Source: Sipunculus nudus
Lineage: Eukaryota > Annelida > Sipuncula > Golfingiida > Sipunculidae
Direction: 5' to 3'
DNA length: 64,000 bases
Assembly (NCBI GenBank): GCA_026874595.1
Contig: CM049306.1
Span: 81,494,142-81,558,141, forward strand
Shown here: in pieces, positions 34,485 to 47,270 of the stretch
Layout of the letters: each line of letters begins with the position of its first letter
Position numbering within the stretch: position 1 is the first letter of the stretch
Program-made: the position numbers and the translations under genes
The notes under the pieces: generated by a model
What the model was told of the DNA's origin: nothing
Database searches by the model: none
Seen by the model: the letters and a program-made list of their open reading frames with translations, nothing else

Positions 34485-36365
34485 CTGTGACAAATTGCTG
34501 CCACAAAATACTGCACTGAGTGAACTCTTGACCTACATCTGGCTAGACTGAGTGAACTTTTGACCTGTACCTGGCTGCACTGAGTGAACTCTTGACCTGT
34601 TGCATAATCTGACACAGATGGCAGTCTGCCAAAGCTATAAATAGATTCAGGATGAATTTTGGTTCCAAACATGATGCAGTGAGCAGTCTGCCAAAGCTAT
34701 AAATAGAATGCAGCTACTGCACTGAGTGAACTCCTGACCTATACCTGGCTGCATGTCTTCCAATCCTGGCACTGTGCCAGAACTATTTATAGAGCTGACA
34801 TCATCTTGGCTAATGGCCAACATCAAGGCACTCACTGGCAAGCTGCCAATGGTAAACCAAGTGCTGCCATCTGTACACAAAAGTGGTCCCTACTTGAAAT
34901 AACTTTGAAATTTATTTTCCAATACAAAATGCTTTTCAGCTGACTTTTTATATAAAAAAGAAATCAGGAATATATGTAAAATTATTACAGATGCATATTG
35001 AATGCATAATTAAAATACAGATATATCTCATTGATGGCCAATTCTTGAACTGAGTTGAGTAAGGATACCAATAATTTATAATCCACTTACAGTTGTCTTT
35101 ATATAGCCACAGAGAGCTGAATATCCATGATTGTAACATTGCCTGGTATGATGAATAACTTAAATCCTCAATCTAAATTTTTTTAAAAGCTTTTAAGAAA
35201 ACTTTCTTGCCAATATTAACCAAAGATAACCTGAAAACTAAATGTCTAGTGGCATGATGTAATAGATGCTGATAAACTGGTGCCAGGCTAGATGTAACAG
35301 CATAACACAGCTAACATATATAGTAAAATGACTCAATTCCATCTCCATAATTCAGCCAAAAATCAGTCATGTGGAACCATTAATGACAATTATTATAAGA
35401 ATTATTGTAGGGATTATTCTTGTAAGATATTTAACAAACTGGCTTCAGTGGTATCATCGAACAACGTTTCGCAGGTTTATAACTCATATAGGAAGATACA
35501 GCAAACTGGCTAAGTTCAGCTTCCTGTAACTCAGCCAAAAAGCACTGAACCAAAACCATTTGAACAAACTTGAATTATCAACATCTGAGGATAGTTAATG
35601 TGTGAGATTTAAGAATTTGGCCCAGCGGTTTTTGAGAAAAAGATCTTTGTAGCCACTGAGCTAAAATGGGCTGTTTTGGCATATGACTAAATTCAGCTAG
35701 CCATAACTTAGCCAAAAGTCACTGAAAAGAGATAATTTGAACAAAATTCAGAAAGCACTAGCCTAGGATGATTTCTGTGCGATATTAAACATTTTGGCCA
35801 CATGGTTTCAGAGAAGAATTTTTTTGTAGCCCTCAGTGTGATACAGGCACTGATGACCCCGTACAAAAGAGGCCGGTGCAGGTGGCGCCACTAATATCTC
35901 AATTTCAGATATAACTTATGTGACCAACATAGACATAAAATTTGGTGATGATAGCTCCAGCCGTTTCTGAGATTTAAATTTTAATATGCTTTTTTGCACA
36001 GTTAACAAAGTTCAACCTCCTGTAACTCGGCCAAAAATCTCCGAACTGGAACCATTCGAACAAACTTGAGAAAGATTGTTCCAGGGATCATTTCTGTGAA
36101 ATATTGGACAATTTGGCTGGACAGTTTCAGAGAAGAAGATTTTTAAAGCTTTTTTAGCTTTTATAAAATCTAAGAAAATGCAGTTAGGAAAAAAATAAAC
36201 AAAATCCGATGTAGTTTTTTGGATGACTGATTATTTGCAAAAAAAAAATGATGATGCTTGCTCCTGCCGTTTTTGAGATAGCTATGGTTAACGTACAGAC
36301 GACGCACGACGCACGACACACGACGGACGACGACGCACCATCGCAAAAAGCTCACAGGTTCGCTA
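34485..36365 (-). mobile_element. large GCGAACCTGTG inverted-repeat element, right part
   Basis: Picks up the sequence broken off at 28385: the join matches the uninterrupted order in the 61-63 kb copy (GGCAGTTGCCCC, then TGTGACAAATTGCTG). It contains units of about 45 bp with CACTGAGTGAACTCTTGACC (34.5-34.75 kb), GCCAAAGCTATAAATAG twice, a one-base variant of the palindrome at 35881, and a GACGACGCACGACG-rich stretch. It closes with AGCTCACAGGTTCGCTAAAA. Total element length without the LTR insertion is about 3.95 kb. Confidence 0.8.
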
Positions 36366-36795
36366 AAAAGCGGAATCGGGAAACCTACATTCCTAAAAGA
36401 TGAGGCTCGACATTCCCACGCTGTTTATTTGTACACGGAGTTATACATTTATTTAGTCAAGATTCCGGCATCCATGAATGGACTGTTCCACAGGTTCTCC
36501 AACAGAGACGGGTTGCGGAGCGCCACCGTGTGTATGTAAAACAGACTAATGCATCTTCTGATCAGGGCATGGCTGCAAGGTGTGCATGGAGATTTTTCTA
36601 AGCATACCATTATGATAACATATAGCTATCATTATTATTTACAAAAGCGGCGAAACCGAGGTTGGTGGGGGGGGGGAGTAATATGATGGAAAAACATAAG
36701 GAGTACCAGTATTCCTCTAAGTACAGTTAGGATACTATTATTCTCTGGTACAGGACTGTAATGGACTATACCTCCTCCCCATGTCAACCCCATAA

Positions 36796-36800
<5 letters not shown>

Positions 36801-36852
<52 letters not shown>
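36801..36852. repeat. (TA)n microsatellite, left of transposon
   Basis: Uninterrupted TA units ending exactly at the transposon end. Confidence 0.95.
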
Positions 36853-36855
<3 letters not shown>

Positions 36856-37539
36856 TCCAACCTGTCTGAAAGACCACCTGTGAAATGCGGGCACCTGGCT
36901 ATTACGACCACTAGATATCAGTCCTTTTTGAAATTCCGTTATATTATCTATAGATAAAACCAGTGAAATACGACCACCTGGCTATTACGGATTACGGGCA
37001 GTTTTTCCTGACCAAAGTTACAAATTGCTAATTAACTGACCTGCCTAATGCGTGCACTATTTGTGCTACTTACTGACCAGCGCTGACCGGTTGGTTGATT
37101 GACCATGCGTGAAGTTGCGGTCACTTGCACCGCTGTTTTTACGTGTGCGTGTGTACAGAGCACAGACTGGTGATTGATGGGACCCTGGGCCGAACCTGGG
37201 CCTGGAGTCCCGGGCGGGCAACGTGACTGGTTCACACGACCTAGGAATCCACATGAATGGAGGTACCCCGAAGTCAATCTTTGATCTGTGCCTCTGTGAT
37301 CTGTCTTTGATCTATTCAGTGCATTACATCAAATTACACAGATAAGTACATGTACATTTGTGTGCAATTGCAAAATACATGTAATACAAAGATCGTTCCG
37401 TACTGCAAATATGTTTATTTATAGTCATAAAGCTGTTCTAATACGTATATTTCCACTAAACATATCATCTCGATTTGTGCCACCTGCGTATCACGACCAC
37501 TTTGCCCGGTCTCTTGGTGGTCGCTTTAGACAGGTTTGA

Positions 37540-37542
<3 letters not shown>
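36853..37542. mobile_element. DNA transposon inserted in a (TA)n tract
   Basis: The terminal inverted repeats are about 27 bp. The left starts CAGTCCAACCTGTCTGAAAG; the right, complemented, starts CAGTCAAACCTGTCTAAAGC; both go on to GACCACC. TA flanks both sides, and both flanks are long TA microsatellites. TA target use is typical of Tc1/mariner-like and some other elements. The 690-bp body has no transposase, so this is a non-autonomous copy. Confidence 0.8.

Positions 37543-37606
<64 letters not shown>
37543..37606. repeat. (TA)n microsatellite, right of transposon
   Basis: Continuation of the TA tract on the other side of the 690-bp insertion. Confidence 0.95.
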
Positions 37607-37610
<4 letters not shown>

Positions 37611-38344
37611 TACTACCCCCCTGAATATTTAGCTTCGTCGCCAACGATATACATTGAATGAACAATAAATTAAGTCTTTAATCATGAGACCGTTAAGTCA
37701 TGGTAATTTAATTCCATAAGACAACTGAATAAATCTCCGTACCAACGTGATAAACATTGGAGAATGAAATCTACATGACTGAATCTTGTTTAGATCTTTG
37801 GTCCAAGTACTGTCTATAAATCTGTCTCATTTAGACAACTCATTTATGAAAATAAAAGGACATCCTTGTCACTTTTAATGGGGAAGCTATATTTGTAACA
37901 TGAAAATACTCTCGAGGGGTCAAAACGAACATATCCCCCGTGGAATTTATGTCGGCATAACCTGGCGAGTAATTTGAATACCTGGGGGAATTCCCCATCG
38001 GGAATTAAAAGATTTAACACCTATAGATCTTGCGCTCTTAATTGATAGAGTCAAACATATATGCTCTCATTTTCCAGACGATAATTTTCAGCGTGCATCG
38101 AAGAACCTTCCTTTTGAATCTTATATTCACAAATTTATTCCTTGCAATTGCTCGAGCGTTTCTTGAGGTAATGCACACGATAGGAATCAGAGATGGCTTT
38201 ACCATATTGGGGCTGTGACGTGTCTGAAATCACACAGCTCATAGGTAAAATGTCTGGTAAATTCAAGGCATTTATTCAAACATTTACAGAGGAATTGCCA
38301 GGAAACGGCCAGCTGTAGGAATTACAGGATATATACTTACTATA

Positions 38345-38345
<1 letters not shown>

Positions 38346-38388
<43 letters not shown>
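38346..38388. repeat. (TA)n microsatellite, 43 bp
   Basis: Uninterrupted TA tract. Confidence 0.95.
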
Positions 38389-38390
<2 letters not shown>

Positions 38391-38528
38391 TTACGGAACC
38401 TAATATAAACAGATCACGTATATGCGTGATGAACACAAATTTTGTAATGGAGATAAAAAAAATCAGATTCTGTAACACTAGGCAGCGTGAAATGTCTAGG
38501 GGAATGAATAAAGAAGTCAGTGGTTTTT

Positions 38529-39082
38529 TGTTGACAAATAACTATAATTTATTCTTAAAACAACCCTAACAATACAATACACTAAATCAATACAATTATA
38601 CAGTAAAACAGCGTTATAGCAACAAGTCAATATAATCACACAACGATAAGTCCTTTGAATGTAAACTCTCGGAGAATGACAGTCCAGTGGAAAGTTTTTG
38701 CAACAACACGGAAAGAAAACTGAAGTCAAAATGAAATGTATAAAATCCAAGAGAAAGTCTTTGAAATTTTATAATTGCCGCATAAGGTCTTAGAATCTGA
38801 CACACGCTAATGCGTCCGCTTGTATCTGCTCTGCTGTCTGCCCTCTGGTTCTAAAAACAGCCTTTTTATATACCTTCACACCTCAAGCCGGGAATTTTCC
38901 ACTTCTCGAATAGTCTTTAAGGTCTTGCCCAACATACGTTTAAGGAATTCTCTAGAAAGAACAGCGCTGTGTATCTCCATACACCAGGCTCATCACGTGA
39001 CCCACGACCAGGCGTGAAATCTCAAGGCTCACATGACAACGAGAGTTCAACCAGTACGGACCAAACATAAAATGTAACAACA
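38529..39082 (-). repeat. probable solo LTR
   Basis: On the minus strand the block starts TGTTGTTACA and ends TTTGTCAACA, giving TGTTG...CAACA ends. In the middle it has GGTATATAAAAAGG, a TATA box. An AATAAA signal lies about 25 bp before the 3' end. This is the layout of an LTR with promoter and poly(A) signal. No internal retroelement genes or second copy are present, and no target duplication was seen. It is unrelated to the 200-bp LTRs at 28-34 kb. Confidence 0.5.
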
Positions 39083-39089
39083 ACACGAG

Positions 39090-41620
39090 TTACGCCCGTG
39101 CCACACAATAAAAGAGCACCTGCATGTAACAATATATATATATACTATATAGCTCATATCCCTTTACTATTATACTCATAGTACTCCACAGATTTGGTAT
39201 AGTATGAAGACGAATTCCAGCACCTTTCAGTATAGTAAAACTGTTAGATCCGTATATATATAAATATAAGGTTTTCACAAATTTGGTTTAAGGAATGATA
39301 ATGATATAGTTTTATAAAGAATGTGGTTCCTAGTCAAGTATAGGTTCGGATTAGGTGGTAAACTAGTCCCCCTTGGTTTCAAATTAGGGGAGGAATTGAA
39401 ACTATATGGATTTATTTGGTAAGGGGGAGGGCGGAAGGCGTTCATGACGCGAAATCTATCTATTGGATTTCAATATCATAACATGCCATGTATTAAAAGG
39501 TAACTATGCTGCTGAGTGAGACATAGTGAATTAAGATTTTAAATTTATTTAAGATTCAAATGCTCTTGTATCGTAGAATTTCCTTCAGAAATGCCACTGA
39601 TTATAAGGTCACAAAGGGGACTAAACATATGGCCTTGCTGTTTTACTATAAAACCTTCGACGCGCCGAAATGAAGATTTAGTGAAGTATATGCACATAAA
39701 AAAAACCACCCTTCTGGCAGTTGTTCCCCTCTTTGCAGTATCCTGGACCAGCCACTGAATTTAAGGGTCCAGGATCACCAGAGGGAGAAAGGCCTTTTAA
39801 ATTTTAACATCGACTCATTACCGGTTGATCTATAATTTGTATATATAGCTTATAAACATATAATAATAGTATATGTATACGAGCGAACTATATGAATTAA
39901 AATATGAACAGTTATATAATTATTACAATTATGTTTCCAAAATCATATACCAGCGCCTATCACGTCGTAAAACCTTAATACAAGTGATCGGTGATATTCA
40001 GGTATTTACTTAGATATGCATGTGTGTGTGTGTTGTTTTTTTTTTTTTACAGTCTGTGATGTGAACAAACTGCACAAATCCAGAGTTACAAGTGCATAAT
40101 TTGAATTCACAACTGCTCAAATATAGGGATCAATTATACAATAAAATATACCATGCTCCCAGTAATGGACAATTAACAATTTCCTATCCAGTTGAGATTG
40201 ATAAGAAACTCCAGGGAAATGTTTGGTGTGCTCATTTTAAGGGCTGCTTTGGGTACGTACGGTGGTGTTTATTTGCGGTTCCTAATCATTTCTAGCTCAG
40301 CTGACCTTCAGATAGTTTTCTATCCGACATGCTTCCGACGGCTGTCCGTTAGCAGGACACAAATCGTATAAATGTAGGACCTAGATAGTCCTGCTTTACA
40401 TCCAGATAAGTCCTGCATGGTAAAAGCTCCATGGAAACCCAAACGTAGTGACAGTGGCCTATATATTGTGCAAGCCCCGTGACAAAAGCAGGCTTAAATT
40501 GCTCAAAATTATTTAAGTGTTTCACGTATTGCATATTTTTCTTCAAATTTGTTAGAAGGGACTTTGATGTAATTGTTTTGCAAGACTGAAATAGTGATTC
40601 GTTCTGATTTTTTTTCTTATGATTTTTGCACAACTTACCTCCCCATTTGAAAGCAAGATGATAACCAAAACAAATGTGACTGACCATTGAGATAATGCAG
40701 GAATAATAAAGGTATTATAAGACAGGAATTTGAAAAAATGTCTGCCTAGCTGTCTAAAAAGCAACACCGCAAATGCATAATCTCAAGCGACCAAACTTGA
40801 GAAATAAAGTCATGCCAACTGCTTGAATGGTTTTCGAGATGAAGCGCCCGAAAGGATTTCCAAGATTGCCACCTGGCAGCCACATTGGAATTTAGGCGGG
40901 TCTGAATATAATATAAATGAGGGCAGCTACTCAAACGGATCTTGGGAAGATGCAGGGGTGGATAGAGTAATTTAAAAAGGGGTGGGGGGCAAAACACTGG
41001 CCAGTGGATATATGTGATAGGCCAGGAATTATTATATGCCGTTTATACCTTATACGTACATATACCGAATAGACCCAGTTGTAGCCGCCTGCAGCGTCGA
41101 AACGTCTTGCACTTTTAACGACGACCTTTCCGTCGCCTCCCCTTACATAGAGATAAGTGGTTCATGTTTGAACACGATACGATCGTATTTTCCGGAAAAG
41201 ACAGCTTTGTTATCAGTTTGATGGATGGGGTGACATAAAAACTCCTTCACAATGGGAAAATTATCATATTTTCGATACAACTGCAACATATTGGCAACTG
41301 TAAGTGCATTTAATTCAGTTAATTCAGTTATTGTGTATTTTGGTGTAAGAAGACACGGGTCGTACTGCTTAATTATAACCTCCATGACAGAAGCAGTAAG
41401 AATGTGTGTACGTAGCGGCGACAATGCTTTTTTTGCATTTAGCTTATCATAACAGAACTTTGTCTTTAAAAAATGAGATACCCGAGATACTGATGTGGCT
41501 TCTCCCTTTTATAAACACACATCATATAGAGCTTTGAATCCCACCCAAGTGCTAACATGGGGTGGTGACTATAATGTACTCTCAGATATAATTACCATTT
41601 TAGTCACCCATGGTGGCTAA
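39090..41620. other. intergenic, no gene seen
   Basis: AT-rich DNA with short frames only. Near 40293 a CTAGCTCAGCTGACC phrase resembles the end of the element at 45366, but no full copy follows. A short stretch at 40780-40920 looks like old repeat. Confidence 0.4.
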
Positions 41621-41622
41621 CG

Positions 41623-41800
41623 TAGTTGTGGCTCTGCGCATGGTATACACAGAGCCACAGGCCTCTACCTTCATTTATTGGGCGGATGGAGCGCACACAA
41701 CGGTCTGCGCAGCACTTATTCTGGGTACTTCGATCTTACCCTGTGAGCAGGGTCCCTTTCCTAGTATAGTGAGTCCGCATGATTGTTTCAGCCAACGGTG
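41623..41800. mobile_element. partial copy of the hairpin-ended element
   Basis: AGTTGTGGCTCTG, a short loop, CAGAGCCACAGGCC, then CCTTCATTT, matching the left terminal repeat at 22127-22178. The right end was not found. Confidence 0.6.
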
Positions 41801-41829
41801 TGCTTGTGCATGTCAAATGATGTCTGTAT

Positions 41830-44600
41830 GATAACCGACGAGAAAAGTGAAGAAAATATTACTTCTATTAGATACCTCTTTTTTTTGCGGGTCCCAATCA
41901 TTTATTGATCAGTTGATATATATTTTTGGTGTACTTCCTGGGTAACTCAATATTCCTTAATGAACAAATAATAAATGTATTGTAAGGGTCAAACCTGTTA
42001 GACAACTCACTAAGGTGTGAGAAACAAAATAGCTCAGCCAAAATAGAGTGTTGAAGGGGTCGAGTAACGACATGCCTGTAACGCAAACAAATCTTCTTGT
42101 TTAGCGTTACAGCCCCTAAGATTGAGAGTTTACTCTGTAAAGTATGGTCAGATCTGATATCAAAGTGGCTCAGATCACGATGTTCGGTGTTAAACGTGAG
42201 GACGTGCAACAACCCCAACAATACGCATAATACAGTTGTGTTGACTCGGGATAAAAAGTGTAACTAAATGTTCATGATGAATGAACATACTAGCACTTAA
42301 TTACTCTCAAGAAAATCAGATAATTGTTACCTTCATCGGCTATTGTTTACAACCTGGCAAGGCATGCTGGGAAGGCTTAGGAGGGTCTGTTTTTGGGCGA
42401 CATCATGGGGAACCACCATCGATAGGTTTTTTAGGTAATATGCATAGATTCTCCTCCTAATTGGCTTGAGATTCCCGTTTAGGGAAACAGAGGGGAACTC
42501 TCCCCCACAGGTATTCGGACTCCATTCCTGAATGAAGCCTGAATGTTCGGGCTGGGGGTCGAGGTGGTCGTGTTACAGGAGTCACAAGAGGCAAAGGCTT
42601 CTAGACTAGTAGTGTATGTGTTCAAGTGGTTATGGAACTATATATTTTCCCAGCTATACGACTACAACTGAACGACAGGAAACATTAAGTGCTCCCTTAT
42701 CATGTTGTGTATATATTTATAGTGTTGACTGATATCCTTAAATAAGAACAGCTACAGATTAACCAGCCGAGCTTCTGAGGGGGGTACCATGCAGACAGCC
42801 TACTGGTAATTTGAATAAGCACCACCGGGTCAGTGGCCCGGTTTCTGTGCGGTTGCTGTTGCTAGACTATACATACCCAGTTGTGTACATGTCTCGGTAA
42901 TCTGGACAGCACTGCAGGAACGTGCCCTCATATCAAGGTAATTCTTTTGTTTTAAAAACCTAACAGTGCCCAACCCTAACACTACCCTACCCCGTTTTAA
43001 AGAGGGAGAGTGAAGAACCGAGATCGTTTTATCAGCAACGTTAAAGAAAGAATAATAAAAAAATCACTCACGTAAATAATCGCCTACAGTGTAGTGCACA
43101 AGATTTCTTTCAGGGGCGAAAAGGCAATTATTAAGTATCTATGTACACAAGCGCGGGCACCATTATTGGAATTCTTTGCTCTCGTTTTCCTTGGTAGTAA
43201 GATTATTATTACATTTTCACAATCCATTTTTGTATTATCTAGAATAAAAAAAGTGAATATGGCGCCGCATGCGCAAGCACAGTACAGGCACAAGTGTTGC
43301 CATGCACGAGAGACTCACTCCGAACGTCGGCTTTATAAGCCTGGGACAGAATATCCTGTTTATTTATCTGATTTTTTTTATAAAATACACTATAAAAGAG
43401 TAAAACTATAAATTTTTACGAAAAGAAATGAACAAAGAAACCTCGCCTGGTGAGCACGTGAACGGTCCATACGAGTACACGTGCATGTTACCCGTGCATG
43501 GTATTTTTTTCTGTATGATTTACTGCTGCAATAGTTCATGCTTGAAATTCTTCACTTTTAGTGTAATTTACAGCTGCAATAGTTCGTGCTTGAAAATTCA
43601 CAATTTTAGTGTGTTTTCGTTTGTTTTTTTTTTCGCCAGTTTTTTACATGTTTGTGATTTACTGACTGCATTCCGTATTAACTGTACTGGCTGCCCGAAG
43701 GCCAGCATGGCCTTGACCTGACTAGGAGGGGGGGGGGGGGGGGCTACTGCTGCAGGTTTGGTTTCGGGGCTACAACTAGCCGCGCGCAGTACCCATGCAG
43801 GTCTCTATCAAAGCTGCCCCCGAAAGTCTTTGTTCCGCCCCGCAGCTGTCCGTGTGACCTACATATTATGTTAGACTTTATGCAGGACGAAGCCAGGAGG
43901 GAGGCGCACCCGTCCTGTTGAATCCACAGGGAAATGTGGTCTGCTAGACCCATCGCCCGAGCCCTGTAAACTGGACTTGCCATTGATGGCAAAACCACTC
44001 ATTTTCATATTATGTTGTACTGGCCCGTGCAGCGCCTACGGCGGCGCCACTAGACGCTGCAAGATGTTACGTAGATCTGGCTGCGATATTCCTGTACATA
44101 TCGTCTCCGGTGTCTTTGCGGAAAACATTAGCAATATTGAAACTTAAGCGTATTTTCCTCGATCAATATTATGTAGAATCGGCCAAACACCACGCTCAGC
44201 CGCCATGATTTTCTGTGAGAGGTTAGTATACATTTTCATCTCCTGGTTACATAATTTAAAAAAGACCAATGAGCTTATATTTAGAGCCCTTCGATTTTTA
44301 CCCCAGCACGGACAACAATATATAACATCACCTAAAATCTATATTATTATTATTGCGAATGCGAGTGTCCGTCTCCATATGACGCGAGCAGTCGGTATTC
44401 ACATTCAGCACTCGTTTCTTACGGACTGTCTTTTGGAGATTACTACAGCCCCTCTCTATAACGATTGTTAATTGGATGCTGATGCTGACTCAGGAATCAA
44501 TTGTATATAGCAATGGCGCACAAACGTCACCGGAATCACTGAGAGGGAATGGATTGTTTCAAATTCACTTATTGATAGGAAATATTGTTCCGGGTACTGT
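41830..44600. other. intergenic with a mildly GC-richer segment, no firm gene
   Basis: A poly-G run lies at about 43728-43743. The segment 43745-44220 has more CpG than its surroundings. It contains GCCGCCATG at 44200-44208, with a possible donor (GAGAG, then GTTAGT) 14 bases downstream. This could be a promoter and first exon, but nothing further supports it. Confidence 0.35.
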
Positions 44601-44619
44601 CCTGTGCGTGGGCGAATAC

Positions 44620-45290
44620 AGGTTTTTAGAAGAGGGGAGGGGTATACCGGATTTTGGAATAGGGGAGGGGAATAAAGGATTTTAGAATGGAGGAGAGGGG
44701 GGGGGGGGGGTTACAGGATTTTAGAATAGAGGAGTAGGGTACAGGATTTTAATATTGGGGAGAGGGATACAAAATGTTAGAAAAGAAGAGGGGATACAGG
44801 ATTTTAGAAAAAGGAGGGAGATAAAGGATTTAAGAAGGGGGGGGGGGGGTATAGGATTTTAGAAAAGGGAGGGGGATAAAGGATTATAGAATAGGGAAGG
44901 GGATACAGAATTTTAGAATAGGGGAGGGGGATACAAGATTTTAGAAAAGTGGAGGGGATAAAGGATTTTACATAAGGGGAGGGGGGACCTAAAGCGGATC
45001 TAGGGGAGGGGTCCAGGGGATCCGGACCGCCCCCCCCCCCCTTATATCCCCGCTGCTACCCTTTTTTAAGGGTTTCAGAACAATAATTGGGGCCTGGAGC
45101 CCCCCTCCCCCCTTCCGGAACCAGGGACCTTTCTTCTTTTTTTTTTCATTGGTCTACCTGAGATTGACCCCTCTTTATCCTAAATCCTGGATCAGCCCAT
45201 GGGGAGAGGATTTTAGAATAGGTGAGGGGGATACAGGATTTTAAAATGGGGGGGGGGGGGTAAAAGGGTTTTAGGATAGGGGAAAAGGAC
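44620..45290. repeat. degenerate G-rich tandem repeat
   Basis: Many variants of a unit of about 25-35 bp, GGAGGGGGATACAGGATTTTAG plus AATAGG-type endings, with G runs up to 14. Near 45000-45060 and 45100-45190 it contains GGATCCGG and CCTGGATCAGCCC phrases like the ends of the element at 25345. Dense G runs make quadruplex formation likely. Confidence 0.75.
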
Positions 45291-45365
45291 ATGGTGCTTT
45301 TTTGGGTTAGTTTCGGCACTCTTCTATGTATTAAGTGTGCATATAATTTTGTTTTTCCTATAGAT

Positions 45366-47270
45366 TTTTAGCTAAAAACAAGTGGCCCATGGGCCATGAC
45401 GCTCAGCTGAATTCAAGGAATGTTGAACATTGAGCAAAATGACTGCCAGAGTGCAAACAAATCATGAATTTTGTGAAAAGTCCTTAGAAATGGGTTTCAG
45501 TGGGCTTTTGGACAGATGACAACTTCATTTGAAGGTCTCATAAATAGAAAAAAAATGCGTAAAAATTTGAAAAAAATACAGGAAGTGCCACCAGTCTGCA
45601 GGAACTGATGAAACACTCCATGATCAATATATATCCAAAGAATCATGGCTATCAAGGCATTAGTTATTCAGATACTGGAGCTTTTGTTTGTATCAAATTT
45701 TTAATTATTCTTGGGGGTATTTTTGAGCCCTATAGCTCGGAGAATATGGGTAACAGAAACCTAATTTCAGGTTTCCTAGGAGATTTTTCATTAGTCTCCC
45801 TGGATGTCAAGTAAGAAGATTCTAGGTACAGCAGTTACAGTTTGTGGCATGTTAACAGTTGACCACTTCATTTGAAGGTCTCATAAATAGTGAAAAAATG
45901 CCTAAAAAATTAAAAAAAATACAGGTGGCGCCACCAGTTTGCAGGAACTGATGAAACACTCCATGATCTTTATGCCTGCAAAGAATCATGGAGATCAATG
46001 CATTGGTTATTCAGATACTGGAGTTTTGTATCAAATTTTTAATTATTCTGAGGGGTACTTGCTACGAAGGATATGGGCAACAGAGACCTAATTTCATGTT
46101 TTCACAGAGACTTTTCATGAACCTCCCATGATGTCAAGTTAGAAGAATATAGCTCCAGCGGTTACGATCTGTGCCCTGTTAACAGATGACAGCTTCTTTG
46201 AAGGTCTCAAAAATAAAGAAAAAATTTCGAAAAAAAATTGAAAAAAAATACAGATGGCGCCACCAGTTTGCAGGAACTGATGGAACATCCCATGATCAAT
46301 ATTCATGCAAAGAATCATGGTGATCAATGCAGTAGTTATTCAGAGACTTGAGCTTTTGTATCAAATTTTGCATTATTCTGGGGGGGGGGGGGTACTTCGG
46401 AGCCCCATAGCTCCAAGGATATGGGCAACAGAGACCTAATTTCAGGTTTTCAAGGAGATTTTTCATGGACCTCCCTGGATATTAAGTTTGAAGATTCCAG
46501 GTCCAGTGGTTACGATTTGTGCCCTGTTAACAGATGACAGTTTCATTGAGGTCTGAAAAAAAGATAAAAAAATTTGTAAAAATTCGAAAAAATACAGGTG
46601 GCACCACCAGTCTGCAGGAAATGATGGAACATCTCATGATCAATATTCATGCAAAGAATCATGGTGATCAATGCAGTGGTTATTCAGATACTTGAGCTTT
46701 TGTATCAAATTTTGCATTATTCTGATGGATTCTTCAGAGCCCCATAGCTCTGAGGTTTTGGGTAACAGAGACCTAATTTTCAGTTTCCAAGAAGACTTTT
46801 AATTGGCCTCTCTGCATGTCAAGAAAGAAGATTCTAGGTCCAGCCGTTATGATTTGTGCCCTGTTATCAGATGACCGCATCTTTTAAGGTATCAAAAATA
46901 GAGAAAGAAAATTGTAAAATATAGAAAAAATACAGGTGGCGCCACCAGTCTGCAGAAACCCATGAAACACTCCATGATCAATATCCATGCAAAGAATCAT
47001 GGTGATTAATGCATTAGTTGTTCAGATATTTGAGTTTTTGTATCAAATTTTCATTATTCTGTGGGGTACTTCAGGGCCCCATAGTTGAAGAATCTGGGTA
47101 ACAGAGACCTAATTCCAGGTTTCCAAGGAGATTTTTCATGGACCTCTCTGGATGTAAAGTAAGAAGATTCCAGGTCAAGCGGTTACAATTTGTGCCCTGT
47201 TAACGGACGGACGACGGACAATGAGTGATCGGTATAGCTCAGATGACTTACAGTCAGCTGAGCTAAAAAT
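45366..47270. mobile_element. five-unit repeat element with TTAGCT.. / ..AGCTAAAAA ends
   Basis: The left end has TTTTTAGCTAAAAA and GCTCAGCTGAA; the right end has CAGTCAGCTGAGCTAAAAA, an imperfect inverted repeat. The body holds about five units of 320-350 bp. Each has GAAGGTCTCA.AAATAG, AAATACAGGTGGCGCCACCA (exact palindrome at 45924 and 46935, variants elsewhere), AAGAATCATGG and CCTAATTTCAGGTTT. A GGACGGACGACGGAC stretch precedes the right end. There is no coding capacity. Confidence 0.75.
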
